Shown piece after piece: positions 8,342-19,696 of a DNA stretch of 64,000 nucleotides. Location: IMG/VR virus record IMGVR_UViG_3300021963_000040, positions 1-64,000 of that record, one strand, 5' to 3'. A program made the translations under genes and the position numbers. Position 1 is the stretch's first letter; each line of letters starts with the position of its first letter. The notes beneath the pieces were generated by a model, which saw only the letters and a list, made by a program, of their open reading frames with translations, was not told the DNA's origin and did no database searches. Source of the DNA: a virus.

Positions 8342-11300
8342 ATGTATAAAATAAAGACCAACAACTCATTTGTTATCAACACAGCAGGAACCGATCAATT
8401 AGAAGTCGGTCCTAATGGTGATATTCAAGTTCTAACAGGTTACCTTTCAACAACAAAGAAACCTACTCAATCATTCCATGTCGCAACAAAAGAATATGTA
8501 GATAGCGTTGCACAAGGATTAGATGTTAAAGAATCATGTCAAGCGTTAGCAGATAGTAACGTTAACATTTCTAATCCGCCTAATACCATTGATACATGGA
8601 TATTAAGTATTGGTGATAGAATTCTATTAATTAACCAAGCAGAAAAAGCAGATAACGGTATTTGGGTATATAACGGTCCGGGCAATCCGCTAACTAGAGC
8701 AAGTGATGCAAATTCAAATGATTTAGTAACTAATGGCATGTATGCCTTAGTTACAGAAGGAACTTCTTATAGAGCAACAGGTTGGATTTTAACCACAGCC
8801 GGTGCTATAGATTTAGGCGTAACACATTTAACATTTGTACAGTTTACAGGTACAGGTGGTTTAACCGCAGGCAATGGTATTCAATTTGCCGGAAGAGTAA
8901 TTAGTGCTGTTTCTGCTAATGTTGATAACATTGATATTAGTTCAGCTGGTATTAATCTAGCACCGATTGGACCTGGTTACGGAACATATAACCACGTAAC
9001 AGCAGACGCATATGGTCGTATTGTTGCCGCTGAACATATTAACTATCTAACAGATAATAATATCATTACAATAGTAGGTGATGCATCTGGCTCTGGCAGA
9101 ACTACAATTAATTTAACACTAGCAAATACAGGTGTTACACCAGGTTTATATACGCCCGAACTAAACAAAGCTCCCACATTTAGCGTTGACAATCACGGTA
9201 GATTAACTTATGCAGGTTTAGGTAACGTTACTATTACAGCATCTAGTGTTACTGACTTTGCTGAAGCAGTACAAGATACTGTTAACGATTTTATTAATCT
9301 AGATCCTTCAACTGGACTGCAAACAACTTATAACGACGGAGCAAACACATATACTCTAAGTCTACGCACAACCGGCGTTGCCGCAGGTACTTATGGTGAT
9401 GATACACATACTGTAATTGCTACAGTCGATGCTCAAGGTCGTATTACCAATTTAGAAGAAGTATTAATTGATTTCCCTGTTAAATCTGTTAACGGTGCTA
9501 ACGGAGACGTTATTGTCGATGAATCCGGTAATTTAACATTAGACAAAACATCAGTTGGATTAGGTAACTTAGAAAACGCATTACAAGTTATCAATGCAGG
9601 CGGCGTGCCTCGTATGCTAGTTGGCACAACAGCAACAAGACCTGCTAATAATTCTGCCGCACCTGGAACATTATTTGTTAATACAGATACATTTGCTATT
9701 GAACGCGATACTGGTGTTGTATGGACAACTATTAGACCTGCGGTAGCAGGAGATGTCAATATTCCTGCTGGATCAGGAAGTTCAGTATTATCAAATTCTG
9801 GCGTAACAGCGGGCACATACACTAAAGTTATTGTTGATGCTAAAGGTCGTGTAACATCAGGCACACAAGTAACTAATAATGATATAGTAACAGGTCTAGG
9901 GTACACTCCTCTAAACTTAGCCGGTGATACTATGACTGGCCCATTGGCTGTACAAGGCGGAGCATTAAACGATTTACCAATTACATTCTCTGGCAATACA
10001 ACAACTGGTATTTACAGTCCAGGTACAAATAGTATTGCTATTGTAACTAACGGTGTTGCACGTCAGCGTGTAACCAGCGGCGGCCGTACATTAATTGGTG
10101 CAGGTGTCGATAACAACGTTGACGTACTACAAGTATTTGGTAATATTAAAGCTAACGATCCTACCAGTACAAGTCATGTTGCTACAAAGAATTATGTTGA
10201 TACAAGTATTTCTGCCGCTATAGCAATTAGTACAACTGACGACGTTGATGAAGGTTTAGGTAATTTATATTACACTGATACTAGAGTAAGAAACGCATTA
10301 GGTGTAAGTGGTAATTTACAGTATAATGCACTAACTGGCGTATTCAGTTACATTACACCAAATACTGACGGTATTACAGAAGGTTCTACAAACAAATATT
10401 ATACTGACACTAGAGTAAGAAACGCATTAGCGGCTAGCGGCTCTGGACTGTTATACAATGCTGTAAATGGTACATTTACAGTTAACTCTACAGCAAATGC
10501 CACAGCTAACACACTAGTATTCCGCGATGTAAATGGAAACTTTAGCGCCGGCACAATTACTGCAACATTGCAAGGCAATGCCGCAACTTCTACTAGATTA
10601 GCAACAGCACGTACTATTGCAATCTCCGGTGATGCAACTTGGTCAACATCATTTGACGGATCAACAAACGTTACATCTGGATTGACATTGTCAACTGTTA
10701 ATTCTGCTCCTGGGTCATTTGGTGCTACAAATAAAACATTATCAGCAACAGTTGATGCAAAAGGTCGTATTACAGCACTAAGTCATGCAGACATTAATAT
10801 TGTATCTGCACAAATTTCAGATTGGGCTTCTTCTGTAAGAACTACTGCCGGCGGCATGTTTACTAGTAACGCAGAATCTGGCGTAGCCGCAGTATATAAC
10901 AGTACTACTGGAAAAGTAGATTTTGATGTTGCAGACTTTGATTTAACATTTACAGGTGATGCAACAGGTACAAATTCTGTTATTAATCTAACAAATACCA
11001 GTATAGCATTAACATTAGCCGATACTGGCATTACTGCTGGTGTTGTTGGTGGTGCAAACGCTATTCCAGTCCTAACATTGGACAGCAAAGGTCGTGTAAT
11101 TGGTGTTAATACTACAGTACCAAACATTACTGCATCTAACGTAAGCAACTTTGTTGAAGCCGCACAAGATGCTACAGCAAGTTTAATCACAGCCGCAACA
11201 CATGAAGGTGTAAGTGTAGCATATGATGATGACAATAACAAGTTAGCATTTACCAATACTGATAAAGGTTCAACACAACAGATATTTAAGAACATTTTTG

Positions 11301-14300
11301 TTGCAGGTAGCTCTACATTAACAGCAGGTGTTAATAACGACAACTTAACATTTGAAGCAGGCTCTGGTATTAACATTACAACCAATGCCGGTATTAAGTC
11401 AGTTGTTATATCTAATACTGGTGTTAATGGATTAGTTGGTACACCTAATAGAGTTACAGTTTCTAATTCTACAGGAACTGTAACATTAACAACACCTCAA
11501 GATATTCACACAGGTGCGAGCCCAACATTTAACAACATCACTGCAACAGGTGGTGTAATTAATACTGGTGCTACTACATCATTCTTATTCCCAACAGTAG
11601 CAACAACTGTTAACATTGCTTCTGTGGCTAACGCTATTAACATTGGTAGAGCAAGTACTACAGTTACTATTCCTGGTAACTTAGTAGTTCAAGGTTCAAG
11701 CAGTATTGTTAACTCAACAGTAACATCTGTTCAAGATCCAATGATGGAACTTGGTGGCGGTCCTGACGGTGCATTACTAACTAGCGACGATGGTAAAGAT
11801 AGAGGTATTGCTTATCAATATTATTCAACAACAGCCAAGAAAGGCTTCTTTGGTCGTTCTGCATCAAACGGTAAGTTTGTTTATATTCCGACAGCTACTA
11901 TCTCCAGCGACATTGCAACAGGAGCAATTGGTGCATTTGATCTAAGCGGTACAGATGTATTAACTATTGCAGGTAATACTGGTTCTAAGACTCTAAAAGG
12001 TGGGGAAACATTTACTATCAGCGGTGGTTCATTACTAAGCACAACCGTAAGTAACAACACATTAACATTAGGTCTAAACAATACAGCAGTATCAGCAGGT
12101 ACATATGGTTCTGCAACACAAACTGTAACATTTACAGTTGATGCACAAGGTAGACTAACTGGTGCAAGTCAGCAAAGTATTGCTATTCCTAGCACACAAA
12201 TTACTGACTTTACTGAAGCCGCACAAGATGCCGCATCAGCATTGTTCACTAACGGAACACACACTGGTATTACTGCGGCCTATGATGATAACAACGGTAA
12301 AATTAATCTAAGCCTAAATACAACTGGTGTAACAACTGGTACATGGACAAAAGTAACAGTAGATACATACGGTAGAATTACAGCGGGTACAAATTTAACC
12401 GGCACAGACATTACTAATACATTAGGTTATACTCCACTTAATAAAGCCGGAGATGGCATGTCTGGTTTCTTAACATTAAGTGCCGATCCAACTAATAGTT
12501 TACATGCCGCTACTAAAGGTTATGTTGATACTAGTATTAATACTTTAACTACATTAGTTAATTTAGTAAGTAAACCTGCGGTTAAAGTAGCAACAATTTC
12601 TAACTTAGCATCACTAAGCGGAACTCAAACCATTGACGGTTATGCTACATCTGTAGGTGACAGAGTTTTAGTCAAAGACCAAAATACACCTAGCCAAAAC
12701 GGTATTTACATTGTTGCATCTGGTTCATGGACTCGCGCCGCAGATGCAAGCCAAGGTACATTGGTTCCTGGTGCATACGTAACAGTATTAAATGGTAATA
12801 CATGGTCTGGATATTCCTTTATTTGTAACAACGGAACACAGATTACAGTTGGTACAACTGATGTAACATTTAACATCTTCCAAGCACCTGTAGCATTCAT
12901 GGGCGGTGCTGGCTTAGTACGTAATAGTTTAACATTTGATGTAGGAACAGCAAGCTCAAATCGTATTGTAGTTAACGCCGACAATATCGACTTGGCAACA
13001 ACAGGTGTAGTTTCAGGCACATATAATACTGTTACAGTAGATGCGTATGGTCGTGTTACAACGGGTGCTAACACAGCATACTTAACACAGAACGAAGTAA
13101 TTAACGTAACAGGTGATGTTACTGGTTCCGGTCGTCAATCATTAGGTTTAACCTTAGTTAATAGTGGCGTAACAGCAGGTACATATGGTACATCAATGGC
13201 CGTTCCACGTATTACCGTTGACGCAAAAGGTCGTGTAACTAATGTTACAACTGAAGCATTTGTTGCTCCAGTTAATAGCGTTGCAGGTAAAGTTGGTAAT
13301 ATTACACTAACTGCGGCTGATGTTGGATTGACTAACTTGGCTAATAGCTTACAAGTTATCAACGATGGTTCAACCCCAAGCATTGCGGCCGGTCTAGAAT
13401 CTGCCAAAGGTAGTCCGGACATTACCAAGGTTGGTAGAATTTGGATAGCAACAGATACAACAACACTATGGAGAGATACTGGTACTGCATGGATTCCATT
13501 GATTCCGCAATTTACTGGTGATGTTACAAAACCATTAGGTAGTACAGCATTAACATTATCTAACACTGGTGTTACTGCCGGCGTATACGGTAACGGCGCC
13601 CAAATTCCTATTGTAACAGTTGACGCTAAGGGCCGTGTAACAAGCATTTCTACAAGCCCAATTACAGGTTCATTCACATTGATTATGCAAGGTGACATGA
13701 CTGCTAGCGGTACTTCTGAACAAACTATTACAGCAACATTAGCAAATACTGGCGTAGTTGCTGGTAACTATGGTACAGGTACAACTATTCCTGCAATAAC
13801 AGTAGATACAAAAGGTCGAATTACTTCTGCAACTACAACACCAATTTCATTCCCAGTAGCCAGCGTTGCTGGCAAGACTGGCACAGTTACACTATCTGCA
13901 TCTGACGTTGGACTAAGTGCGGTTGCTAACAACCTACAAGTTATCAACGCTGGCAATGCCGTAAGTATTGCAACAGGTCTAAACAGTGGTAAGCCTGCGG
14001 CCGCAACAGCAGGTCGTTTATACTTCTCAACAGACACCGGCGGCATCTACTACGATACTGGTAGTGCTTGGACACTAATGACTCCTGCGTTAAGCGGAGA
14101 TGCTACTACATCTGCAAACGGTACAACAATTACTCTTGCTAACACAGGTGTAACAGCAGGTACATATGGTAGTTCCAGCGTTGTTCCGGTTGTAACAGTA
14201 GACTCAAAAGGACGTATTACTGGTGTAAGCACAGCAAGCATTCCTTCTAGTTCAATTACTATAACAGGTGATATTAGCGTAAGCGGCACCGCAGGTACAT

Positions 14301-17300
14301 CAATGACTGCTACACTAGCTACTAGTGGCGTAACAGCAGGCTCATATGGTAGCTCAACATCTATTCCGGTAATTACAGTTGATAGTAAAGGTCGTGTAAC
14401 AAGTTTATCTACAAGTTCTATATCTAGTACAATTACACTAACAGGAGATGTAACAGCTACAGGCTCAACTGGTTCTAGTTTTGCTACTACATTAGCGGCA
14501 AGCGGTGTAACAGCAGGCTCATACGGTTCTACAACACAAGTTGGTGTAGTAACAGTTGATACCAAAGGTCGTGTAACCAGTGCAAGCAATTCTTCTATAG
14601 CGTTCCCTGTAACTAGCGTTGCAAGCCGTACTGGTGCAGTTACATTAACAAAAACTGATGTTGGACTTGCTAACGTTTCAAATAGTTTACAAGTTATTAA
14701 TAGTGGTAGCGCAAATACATTACAAGTTGGCACAGCCGCAAGCCGCCCAACAGCAGGTACTAGTGGTAGAATTTATATTACCAGCGATACTAACACATTG
14801 TTCTGGGATAACGGTACAAGCTGGACAAGCATTACGCCAGCATATACAGGCGATGCAACAGTTGCGGCCGGCGCAACAACTATTACATTAGCCAATAGCG
14901 GTGTATCAGCGGGTACATATGGTTCTGCTACAGCCATTCCAACAATTACTGTAGATGCAAAAGGTCGTGTAACTAGTGTATCTACATCAAGTATTTCTAG
15001 CGCATTGACATTCACCGGCGATGCAACTGGATCTGGTTCAACTGGCGGTTCAGTGGCATTGACACTAGCCAATAGCGGTGTAACAGCAGGTACATATACA
15101 AAGGTAACTGTAAACGCTAAAGGCTTAGTAACAGCAGGTGCAACAGCCACAGCTGATGATATGGCTGAAGGTGCAACCAACAAGTATTATACTGATGCTA
15201 GAGCAAGAGCCGCAGTAAGTGCCGGCACAGGCATTAGTTATAATAGTTCAACTGGGGTATTCAGTTTACCACAATCAATAGCAACAACAGACGGTGTTAC
15301 ATTTGGTTCCGCTACAATTACAGGTAACCTAAGTGTTGGTGGTACATTAACTGTAACTGGAGGTACTACTACTATTCAAAGCTCTACGCTAAACGTTACA
15401 GATCCAATGATTTATCTAGCTAGCGGTAATAGTGCAAACTTAGCAGACATTGGTTTTGTTGGTAGTAGTGTTATCAGCAGTACAACCAAATATACAGGTT
15501 TAGTAAAAGTTGCGGCAGATGGTAAGTGGCGCTTGTTTGGCGGTATTACCAGCGTTCCTACTACAACTATTAATACCGCAGATGTTGGCTTTACTAAAGA
15601 TACATTATTAGCTAACATTGAAGGTAACGTTACTGGTAACCTTACTGGTGCAGTAACAGGTAACGCTGACACAGCAACCAAGTTAGCAACAGCACGTACT
15701 ATTACCTTAGCCGGTGACGTATCTGGTAGCGCATCTTTTGACGGTAGTGCAAATATAAGCATTACTACAACTGGCGTATCTTCTCCTAAGTGGAGTACAG
15801 CACGTACATTGAGCTTTACTGGTGATGCAACAGGTAGCATGTCAGTTGACGGTAGTGCAAATGCAAGCACCGCACTAACATTAGCCGCATCCGGTGTAGC
15901 GGCAGGCGTTTACGGTAGCTCAACAGCTATTCCATTAATCACAGTTAACTCCAAAGGTTTAATTACCAGCGTAAGCACAAGTAATATTTCTGTAACATCT
16001 AGTAGTATCAGCGACTTTACAACAGCGGCTCGTGCAGTTAACTCTGCAGGCTCTGGTATTACATATAGCGGCGGCGTAATTACTAATACTGGTGTATTGG
16101 CAGTAAGCGCAGGCACCGGCATTAGTGTAAGCACAACAGGCGGTACAGCAACTATTACTAACGGTGACTTAGGTTCATCACAAATGATCTATAAGAACAT
16201 TAGTGATGGCACAACAACAGCATCTGCAGGTTCTAACAACGATACAATTAAATTTAGAGCAAGTACAGGTGTTACAGTAACAGTAGGTAGTAATGATGCA
16301 ACTCACGGCGATAACGTGTTAATTGGATTAAGTTCTATTCCAAACTCTTCGTTAGCTAACAGTTCAGTAACTGTAACAGCAGGTACCGGCTTAAGTGGCG
16401 GTGGTTCAGTTGGTTTAGGTAGTTCTATTACATTAACCAACGCAGGTGTAACAAGCATCAGCGGTACAGCTAACCAAGTTGTTGCTACCGGAAGTACAGG
16501 TGCTGTAACATTAAGTTTACCACAAAGCATTGCGACGGCTTCAAGTCCTACTTTTGCAGGTATGACATTAAGCGGTTTAACAGGATATGTTTATGCTAAC
16601 GGTGCTGGGGTAATGACAGCCAGTGCCACAATACCTGCCGCGGCAATCAGTGGTTCAATTCCAAGTACAACTAACGCAGTTAACACTGGTATTACTGACG
16701 ACACAACTACAGCGGCCACAAAGTATATTACATGGGTAGATGCAACAAGTGGTAATCAACCACAGAAGGTAAGCTCTACTAAGTTAACATTTAACCCAAG
16801 CACAGGCGATCTAACAGCAACTAGGTTTGTTGGTTCTGGTGCAGGATTAACAAGCATTCCAACAAGCGCATTAGCAAGCAGTTCAGTAACTATTACAGCA
16901 GGTTCTGGCTTAACTGGTGGCGGTACTGTTTCATTAGGTAATAGTATTACAATTACCAATGCTGGTGTAACTAGTATTACTGCCGGTACAGGCATGAGTG
17001 TGTCCGCATCTACTGGTGCGTTGACTGTTAATAACACAGGTGTAACAAGTATTACTGGTACAGCTAACCAAATTACCGCAAGCGCAAGCACAGGCGGTAT
17101 TACACTAAGTCTACCACAAAGTATTGCAACAGGGTCTACACCGACATTTGCTGGTGTAATTGCTGGTAACTTCTATGACAGCACAGGCACATATAACAGT
17201 AACTTAGGTAGCGGTAACTCTGCAGGCCGAGGTGTTGTTGCAGGTTATAGCGGTGGCGCATATGGCGGTATTGGTTATAACATTACTCATACTGGAACAA

Positions 17301-18796
17301 GCTCAGTATACAACAAACCATTAAACGATACAACAAGTTATCTACGTTTTGATACAGGTGGATTTAACTTCTTAACTAATACCAGCGCAACAGCCGCAAG
17401 TAGTATTTCAATGACATCTATTGCTTCTCTAAGCAGTGGTGGTGTGTTCAATGCTACTGGTGGTTTACAAGTTAACGGTGTTAACGTAGTTACAACTGGT
17501 ACCATATCAGGCCTAGCACCTAGCTTAACAGGTTCAGGTGCAAGCGGTACATGGGGTATTAGTATTTCAGGTAATGCGGCTACAGTAACCAGTGGTGTTT
17601 ATACAACCGGTTCATATGCAGATCCTGCATGGATTACAAGCCTAGCAGGTTCAAAAATTACAGGTACTATTTCCGGTACCGTAGCTTCAGCTACTAATGC
17701 AACCACAGTAGGCGGCGTATCTAAGTCTCAGTTGTTTAATAACACAGGTAACAACCATAGTACATATCAGTCATTTGGCGCTATACCTGACTTTGGCTTC
17801 TATCACATACAAAACAACGCGGCCGCAGATCGCCCATCTAACCACCAACAGTATTCGTTGACTTTTGGTTTAGGTAACGATTATGCGCTAAGTTCTTATG
17901 CACACCAAGTTGCGTTCCCTCGTATCGGTACATATAGCGGCTCTGGTGGTGATAACAACAACTACATGTGGATTCGTCAGCGTGAAGGCGGCACCTGGAG
18001 TAACTGGGGCAAGGTATATGCAGGTTATGCAGATACTGCCGGCACAGCAAGTAACATCAGTGCATACACTATTAACCAAAACGTTGGTTCTAGTAACGCT
18101 CCTACATTTGCTGGTCTAACCTTAACCGGTGCAGTAACAAATAGTAGCACAACTACTTTCAACGGCGCAGTTAACGTTGGCACAAGCACTAACTTATCAT
18201 TCGGTAGCCAAACACGCCAGATGATTAACTTATGGAGTACATCATATGGTTTAGGTGTACAGTCAAGTACAACTTATATCCGCTCTGGTGGTAGATTCAG
18301 CTTCCACAGAGGCGGCACACATAGTGATACTGAAAACGATCCAGGATCTGGTGGTACAGTAGCAATGAGCTTAGACAGCTCTAGCAACTTAAACGTTACT
18401 GGTGACGTTGTAACAGCATTCTCAGATATCCGCTTAAAAGTTATAGAAGGTAAGATTCTAAGTGCAGTTGACAAAGTTAAACAGCTTGACGGTTTCTACT
18501 ATACAGACAATGACCTAGCTAAAGAAATTGGTGCCGGCAACGGTAAACGTAAAGTCGGTCTAAGTGCTCAACAAGTACAGGCCGTATTGCCAGAAGCTAC
18601 ACAAATTGCACCATTTGACCAAGACGAGAACGGTAACAGTAAGAGCGGCAAGGATTACCTAACCGTTCAATACGAAAAACTAGCACCATTGTTTGTTGAA
18701 GCGATCAAAGAACAAGATGCTAAGATCGAAGCACAGGCAAAAGAAATTGCTGATCTTAAAAATCTTGTTGCTCAGCTCATGGATAAATTAAAGTAA
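8342..18796 (+). CDS. Giant repetitive tail fibre with C-terminal S74 chaperone/peptidase domain
   Basis: A 3484-aa fibre. The N-terminal region contains the fibre motif ATKEYVD, and related ATK.YVD motifs recur near residues 616 and 1393. From about residue 215 to 2550 at least 18 copies of a module with core TVD.KGRVTS occur, usually preceded by GVTAGTYG. Several copies of a larger unit contain VAGKTG.VTL..DVGL and LQVIN. The C-terminus is a peptidase S74 intramolecular chaperone domain beginning at SDIRLK. Ser3361 and Lys3366 match the catalytic dyad, so self-cleavage would release the last 124 residues after trimer folding. KVGLSAQQVQAVLPEA and a terminal coiled coil complete this domain. 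Adsorption role is inferred from family. RBS is weak; a late promoter lies upstream. Confidence 0.92.
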   Translation: MYKIKTNNSFVINTAGTDQLEVGPNGDIQVLTGYLSTTKKPTQSFHVATKEYVDSVAQGLDVKESCQALADSNVNISNPPNTIDTWILSIGDRILLINQAEKADNGIWVYNGPGNPLTRASDANSNDLVTNGMYALVTEGTSYRATGWILTTAGAIDLGVTHLTFVQFTGTGGLTAGNGIQFAGRVISAVSANVDNIDISSAGINLAPIGPGYGTYNHVTADAYGRIVAAEHINYLTDNNIITIVGDASGSGRTTINLTLANTGVTPGLYTPELNKAPTFSVDNHGRLTYAGLGNVTITASSVTDFAEAVQDTVNDFINLDPSTGLQTTYNDGANTYTLSLRTTGVAAGTYGDDTHTVIATVDAQGRITNLEEVLIDFPVKSVNGANGDVIVDESGNLTLDKTSVGLGNLENALQVINAGGVPRMLVGTTATRPANNSAAPGTLFVNTDTFAIERDTGVVWTTIRPAVAGDVNIPAGSGSSVLSNSGVTAGTYTKVIVDAKGRVTSGTQVTNNDIVTGLGYTPLNLAGDTMTGPLAVQGGALNDLPITFSGNTTTGIYSPGTNSIAIVTNGVARQRVTSGGRTLIGAGVDNNVDVLQVFGNIKANDPTSTSHVATKNYVDTSISAAIAISTTDDVDEGLGNLYYTDTRVRNALGVSGNLQYNALTGVFSYITPNTDGITEGSTNKYYTDTRVRNALAASGSGLLYNAVNGTFTVNSTANATANTLVFRDVNGNFSAGTITATLQGNAATSTRLATARTIAISGDATWSTSFDGSTNVTSGLTLSTVNSAPGSFGATNKTLSATVDAKGRITALSHADINIVSAQISDWASSVRTTAGGMFTSNAESGVAAVYNSTTGKVDFDVADFDLTFTGDATGTNSVINLTNTSIALTLADTGITAGVVGGANAIPVLTLDSKGRVIGVNTTVPNITASNVSNFVEAAQDATASLITAATHEGVSVAYDDDNNKLAFTNTDKGSTQQIFKNIFVAGSSTLTAGVNNDNLTFEAGSGINITTNAGIKSVVISNTGVNGLVGTPNRVTVSNSTGTVTLTTPQDIHTGASPTFNNITATGGVINTGATTSFLFPTVATTVNIASVANAINIGRASTTVTIPGNLVVQGSSSIVNSTVTSVQDPMMELGGGPDGALLTSDDGKDRGIAYQYYSTTAKKGFFGRSASNGKFVYIPTATISSDIATGAIGAFDLSGTDVLTIAGNTGSKTLKGGETFTISGGSLLSTTVSNNTLTLGLNNTAVSAGTYGSATQTVTFTVDAQGRLTGASQQSIAIPSTQITDFTEAAQDAASALFTNGTHTGITAAYDDNNGKINLSLNTTGVTTGTWTKVTVDTYGRITAGTNLTGTDITNTLGYTPLNKAGDGMSGFLTLSADPTNSLHAATKGYVDTSINTLTTLVNLVSKPAVKVATISNLASLSGTQTIDGYATSVGDRVLVKDQNTPSQNGIYIVASGSWTRAADASQGTLVPGAYVTVLNGNTWSGYSFICNNGTQITVGTTDVTFNIFQAPVAFMGGAGLVRNSLTFDVGTASSNRIVVNADNIDLATTGVVSGTYNTVTVDAYGRVTTGANTAYLTQNEVINVTGDVTGSGRQSLGLTLVNSGVTAGTYGTSMAVPRITVDAKGRVTNVTTEAFVAPVNSVAGKVGNITLTAADVGLTNLANSLQVINDGSTPSIAAGLESAKGSPDITKVGRIWIATDTTTLWRDTGTAWIPLIPQFTGDVTKPLGSTALTLSNTGVTAGVYGNGAQIPIVTVDAKGRVTSISTSPITGSFTLIMQGDMTASGTSEQTITATLANTGVVAGNYGTGTTIPAITVDTKGRITSATTTPISFPVASVAGKTGTVTLSASDVGLSAVANNLQVINAGNAVSIATGLNSGKPAAATAGRLYFSTDTGGIYYDTGSAWTLMTPALSGDATTSANGTTITLANTGVTAGTYGSSSVVPVVTVDSKGRITGVSTASIPSSSITITGDISVSGTAGTSMTATLATSGVTAGSYGSSTSIPVITVDSKGRVTSLSTSSISSTITLTGDVTATGSTGSSFATTLAASGVTAGSYGSTTQVGVVTVDTKGRVTSASNSSIAFPVTSVASRTGAVTLTKTDVGLANVSNSLQVINSGSANTLQVGTAASRPTAGTSGRIYITSDTNTLFWDNGTSWTSITPAYTGDATVAAGATTITLANSGVSAGTYGSATAIPTITVDAKGRVTSVSTSSISSALTFTGDATGSGSTGGSVALTLANSGVTAGTYTKVTVNAKGLVTAGATATADDMAEGATNKYYTDARARAAVSAGTGISYNSSTGVFSLPQSIATTDGVTFGSATITGNLSVGGTLTVTGGTTTIQSSTLNVTDPMIYLASGNSANLADIGFVGSSVISSTTKYTGLVKVAADGKWRLFGGITSVPTTTINTADVGFTKDTLLANIEGNVTGNLTGAVTGNADTATKLATARTITLAGDVSGSASFDGSANISITTTGVSSPKWSTARTLSFTGDATGSMSVDGSANASTALTLAASGVAAGVYGSSTAIPLITVNSKGLITSVSTSNISVTSSSISDFTTAARAVNSAGSGITYSGGVITNTGVLAVSAGTGISVSTTGGTATITNGDLGSSQMIYKNISDGTTTASAGSNNDTIKFRASTGVTVTVGSNDATHGDNVLIGLSSIPNSSLANSSVTVTAGTGLSGGGSVGLGSSITLTNAGVTSISGTANQVVATGSTGAVTLSLPQSIATASSPTFAGMTLSGLTGYVYANGAGVMTASATIPAAAISGSIPSTTNAVNTGITDDTTTAATKYITWVDATSGNQPQKVSSTKLTFNPSTGDLTATRFVGSGAGLTSIPTSALASSSVTITAGSGLTGGGTVSLGNSITITNAGVTSITAGTGMSVSASTGALTVNNTGVTSITGTANQITASASTGGITLSLPQSIATGSTPTFAGVIAGNFYDSTGTYNSNLGSGNSAGRGVVAGYSGGAYGGIGYNITHTGTSSVYNKPLNDTTSYLRFDTGGFNFLTNTSATAASSISMTSIASLSSGGVFNATGGLQVNGVNVVTTGTISGLAPSLTGSGASGTWGISISGNAATVTSGVYTTGSYADPAWITSLAGSKITGTISGTVASATNATTVGGVSKSQLFNNTGNNHSTYQSFGAIPDFGFYHIQNNAAADRPSNHQQYSLTFGLGNDYALSSYAHQVAFPRIGTYSGSGGDNNNYMWIRQREGGTWSNWGKVYAGYADTAGTASNISAYTINQNVGSSNAPTFAGLTLTGAVTNSSTTTFNGAVNVGTSTNLSFGSQTRQMINLWSTSYGLGVQSSTTYIRSGGRFSFHRGGTHSDTENDPGSGGTVAMSLDSSSNLNVTGDVVTAFSDIRLKVIEGKILSAVDKVKQLDGFYYTDNDLAKEIGAGNGKRKVGLSAQQVQAVLPEATQIAPFDQDENGNSKSGKDYLTVQYEKLAPLFVEAIKEQDAKIEAQAKEIADLKNLVAQLMDKLK

Positions 18797-18806
18797 AGGA
18801 ATAAAA

Positions 18807-19109
18807 ATGGCAGTTAAAGTAAATGCAACCACAGTAGTTGATAACTCAGGTAACGTAACACCTAGTGGTAGTTTTTCTACATCAGGAAATATTACAGCTA
18901 CAGGAACTGTTACAGCGGCCAGTGCCAGTGTAACGGGTAACGCAACGGTTGTTGGTACTACACAATCATTGGCTTTTTATAATTTAAACACAATAAGTTC
19001 AAACTTAACGATCCCGGCAAATACTAATGCAATGTTAGCTGGCCCTTTAACAATAGCAAGCGGGGTTACAGTTACAGTAAGTAGCGGATCGGGCCTAGCT
19101 ATTGTTTAA
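18807..19109 (+). CDS. Small repetitive fibre-like structural protein
   Basis: A 100-aa Thr/Ser/Val/Gly/Asn-rich protein, composed of short beta-type repeats (for example GNITATGTVTAASASVTGNA) that resemble fibre shaft or beta-helix modules of the preceding giant fibre. AAAGGA 8 bp before the ATG serves as RBS, and the gene starts 10 bp after the fibre stop. It has no signal peptide or membrane segment. It may be a fibre tip subunit or a piece split from a longer fibre; no specific family is recognised. Confidence 0.75.
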   Translation: MAVKVNATTVVDNSGNVTPSGSFSTSGNITATGTVTAASASVTGNATVVGTTQSLAFYNLNTISSNLTIPANTNAMLAGPLTIASGVTVTVSSGSGLAIV

Positions 19110-19117
19110 GGGACAAA

Positions 19118-19696
19118 ATGAGCAATTTGATAACTAACAATTTACAGGGTCCTAGTAACTTAATTAATATTAATCCTGGATCAACATTAAATGCCGCAAC
19201 CACAGGCGGCATTGTTGCCCCCGGAATGATTATTCAATCAGTTTGGAACAGCACTTCTAGTAGAAGAACATACACAAGTCCACAATCGGGTAGTGGACAA
19301 CCAATATATGAATTAGAATTAAAAATTACCCCTGTCAGATCAACTAGTCAAATATATTTGCAATGGATGTTATTTTATGAAATGCATCATGATAACGTTT
19401 TTACAATTTTACGTAATGGCAGTCTAGTTGGGTATAATACACAAATGGGAGACTATATGTGGTCCGGAGTACAAGGTGGTAGATATGATCAGGATGCGGC
19501 CAGTACTCCACAAAATATAGCAATAACATTTATAGATGCCCCTGGTGGAACAAGTACTTACAATTATCAGTTAGCTGTACGTTGCAGTTCAAATACCAGT
19601 TATACATTTGCGTTGAATAGGCCTCTTAACAGTTGGGGCGGAGACAGTAACGAAACAGGTGTTAGCATGGGAATAGCTATGGAGATTGCACAATGA
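19118..19696 (+). CDS. Paralogous tail/adhesin protein 1 of 6 (subfamily A)
   Basis: A 192-aa protein, first of six tandem paralogues. Shared plan: an N-terminal segment ending in V.PGM.IQ (here IVAPGMIIQ), a central beta-rich part, and a C-terminal GVSMGIAMEIAQ. Subfamily A is marked by an E..H.NVF.I..NGSL-type block (EMHHDNVFTILRNGSL) and ALNR near the C-terminus. Ala/Gly/Ser/Asn richness and no signal peptide fit a virion surface protein. RBS AGGGAC precedes the ATG. The stop overlaps the next start as ATGA. Function as receptor-binding or decorating protein is inferred from its place in the fibre island. Confidence 0.8.
   Translation: MSNLITNNLQGPSNLININPGSTLNAATTGGIVAPGMIIQSVWNSTSSRRTYTSPQSGSGQPIYELELKITPVRSTSQIYLQWMLFYEMHHDNVFTILRNGSLVGYNTQMGDYMWSGVQGGRYDQDAASTPQNIAITFIDAPGGTSTYNYQLAVRCSSNTSYTFALNRPLNSWGGDSNETGVSMGIAMEIAQ

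Noticed and set aside
13135-14733. Long minus-strand open frames within the giant fibre gene
   Set aside because: They mirror the codon periodicity of the repeat modules on the plus strand, have no RBS, and translate to low-complexity Val/Pro/Ala/Thr sequence.
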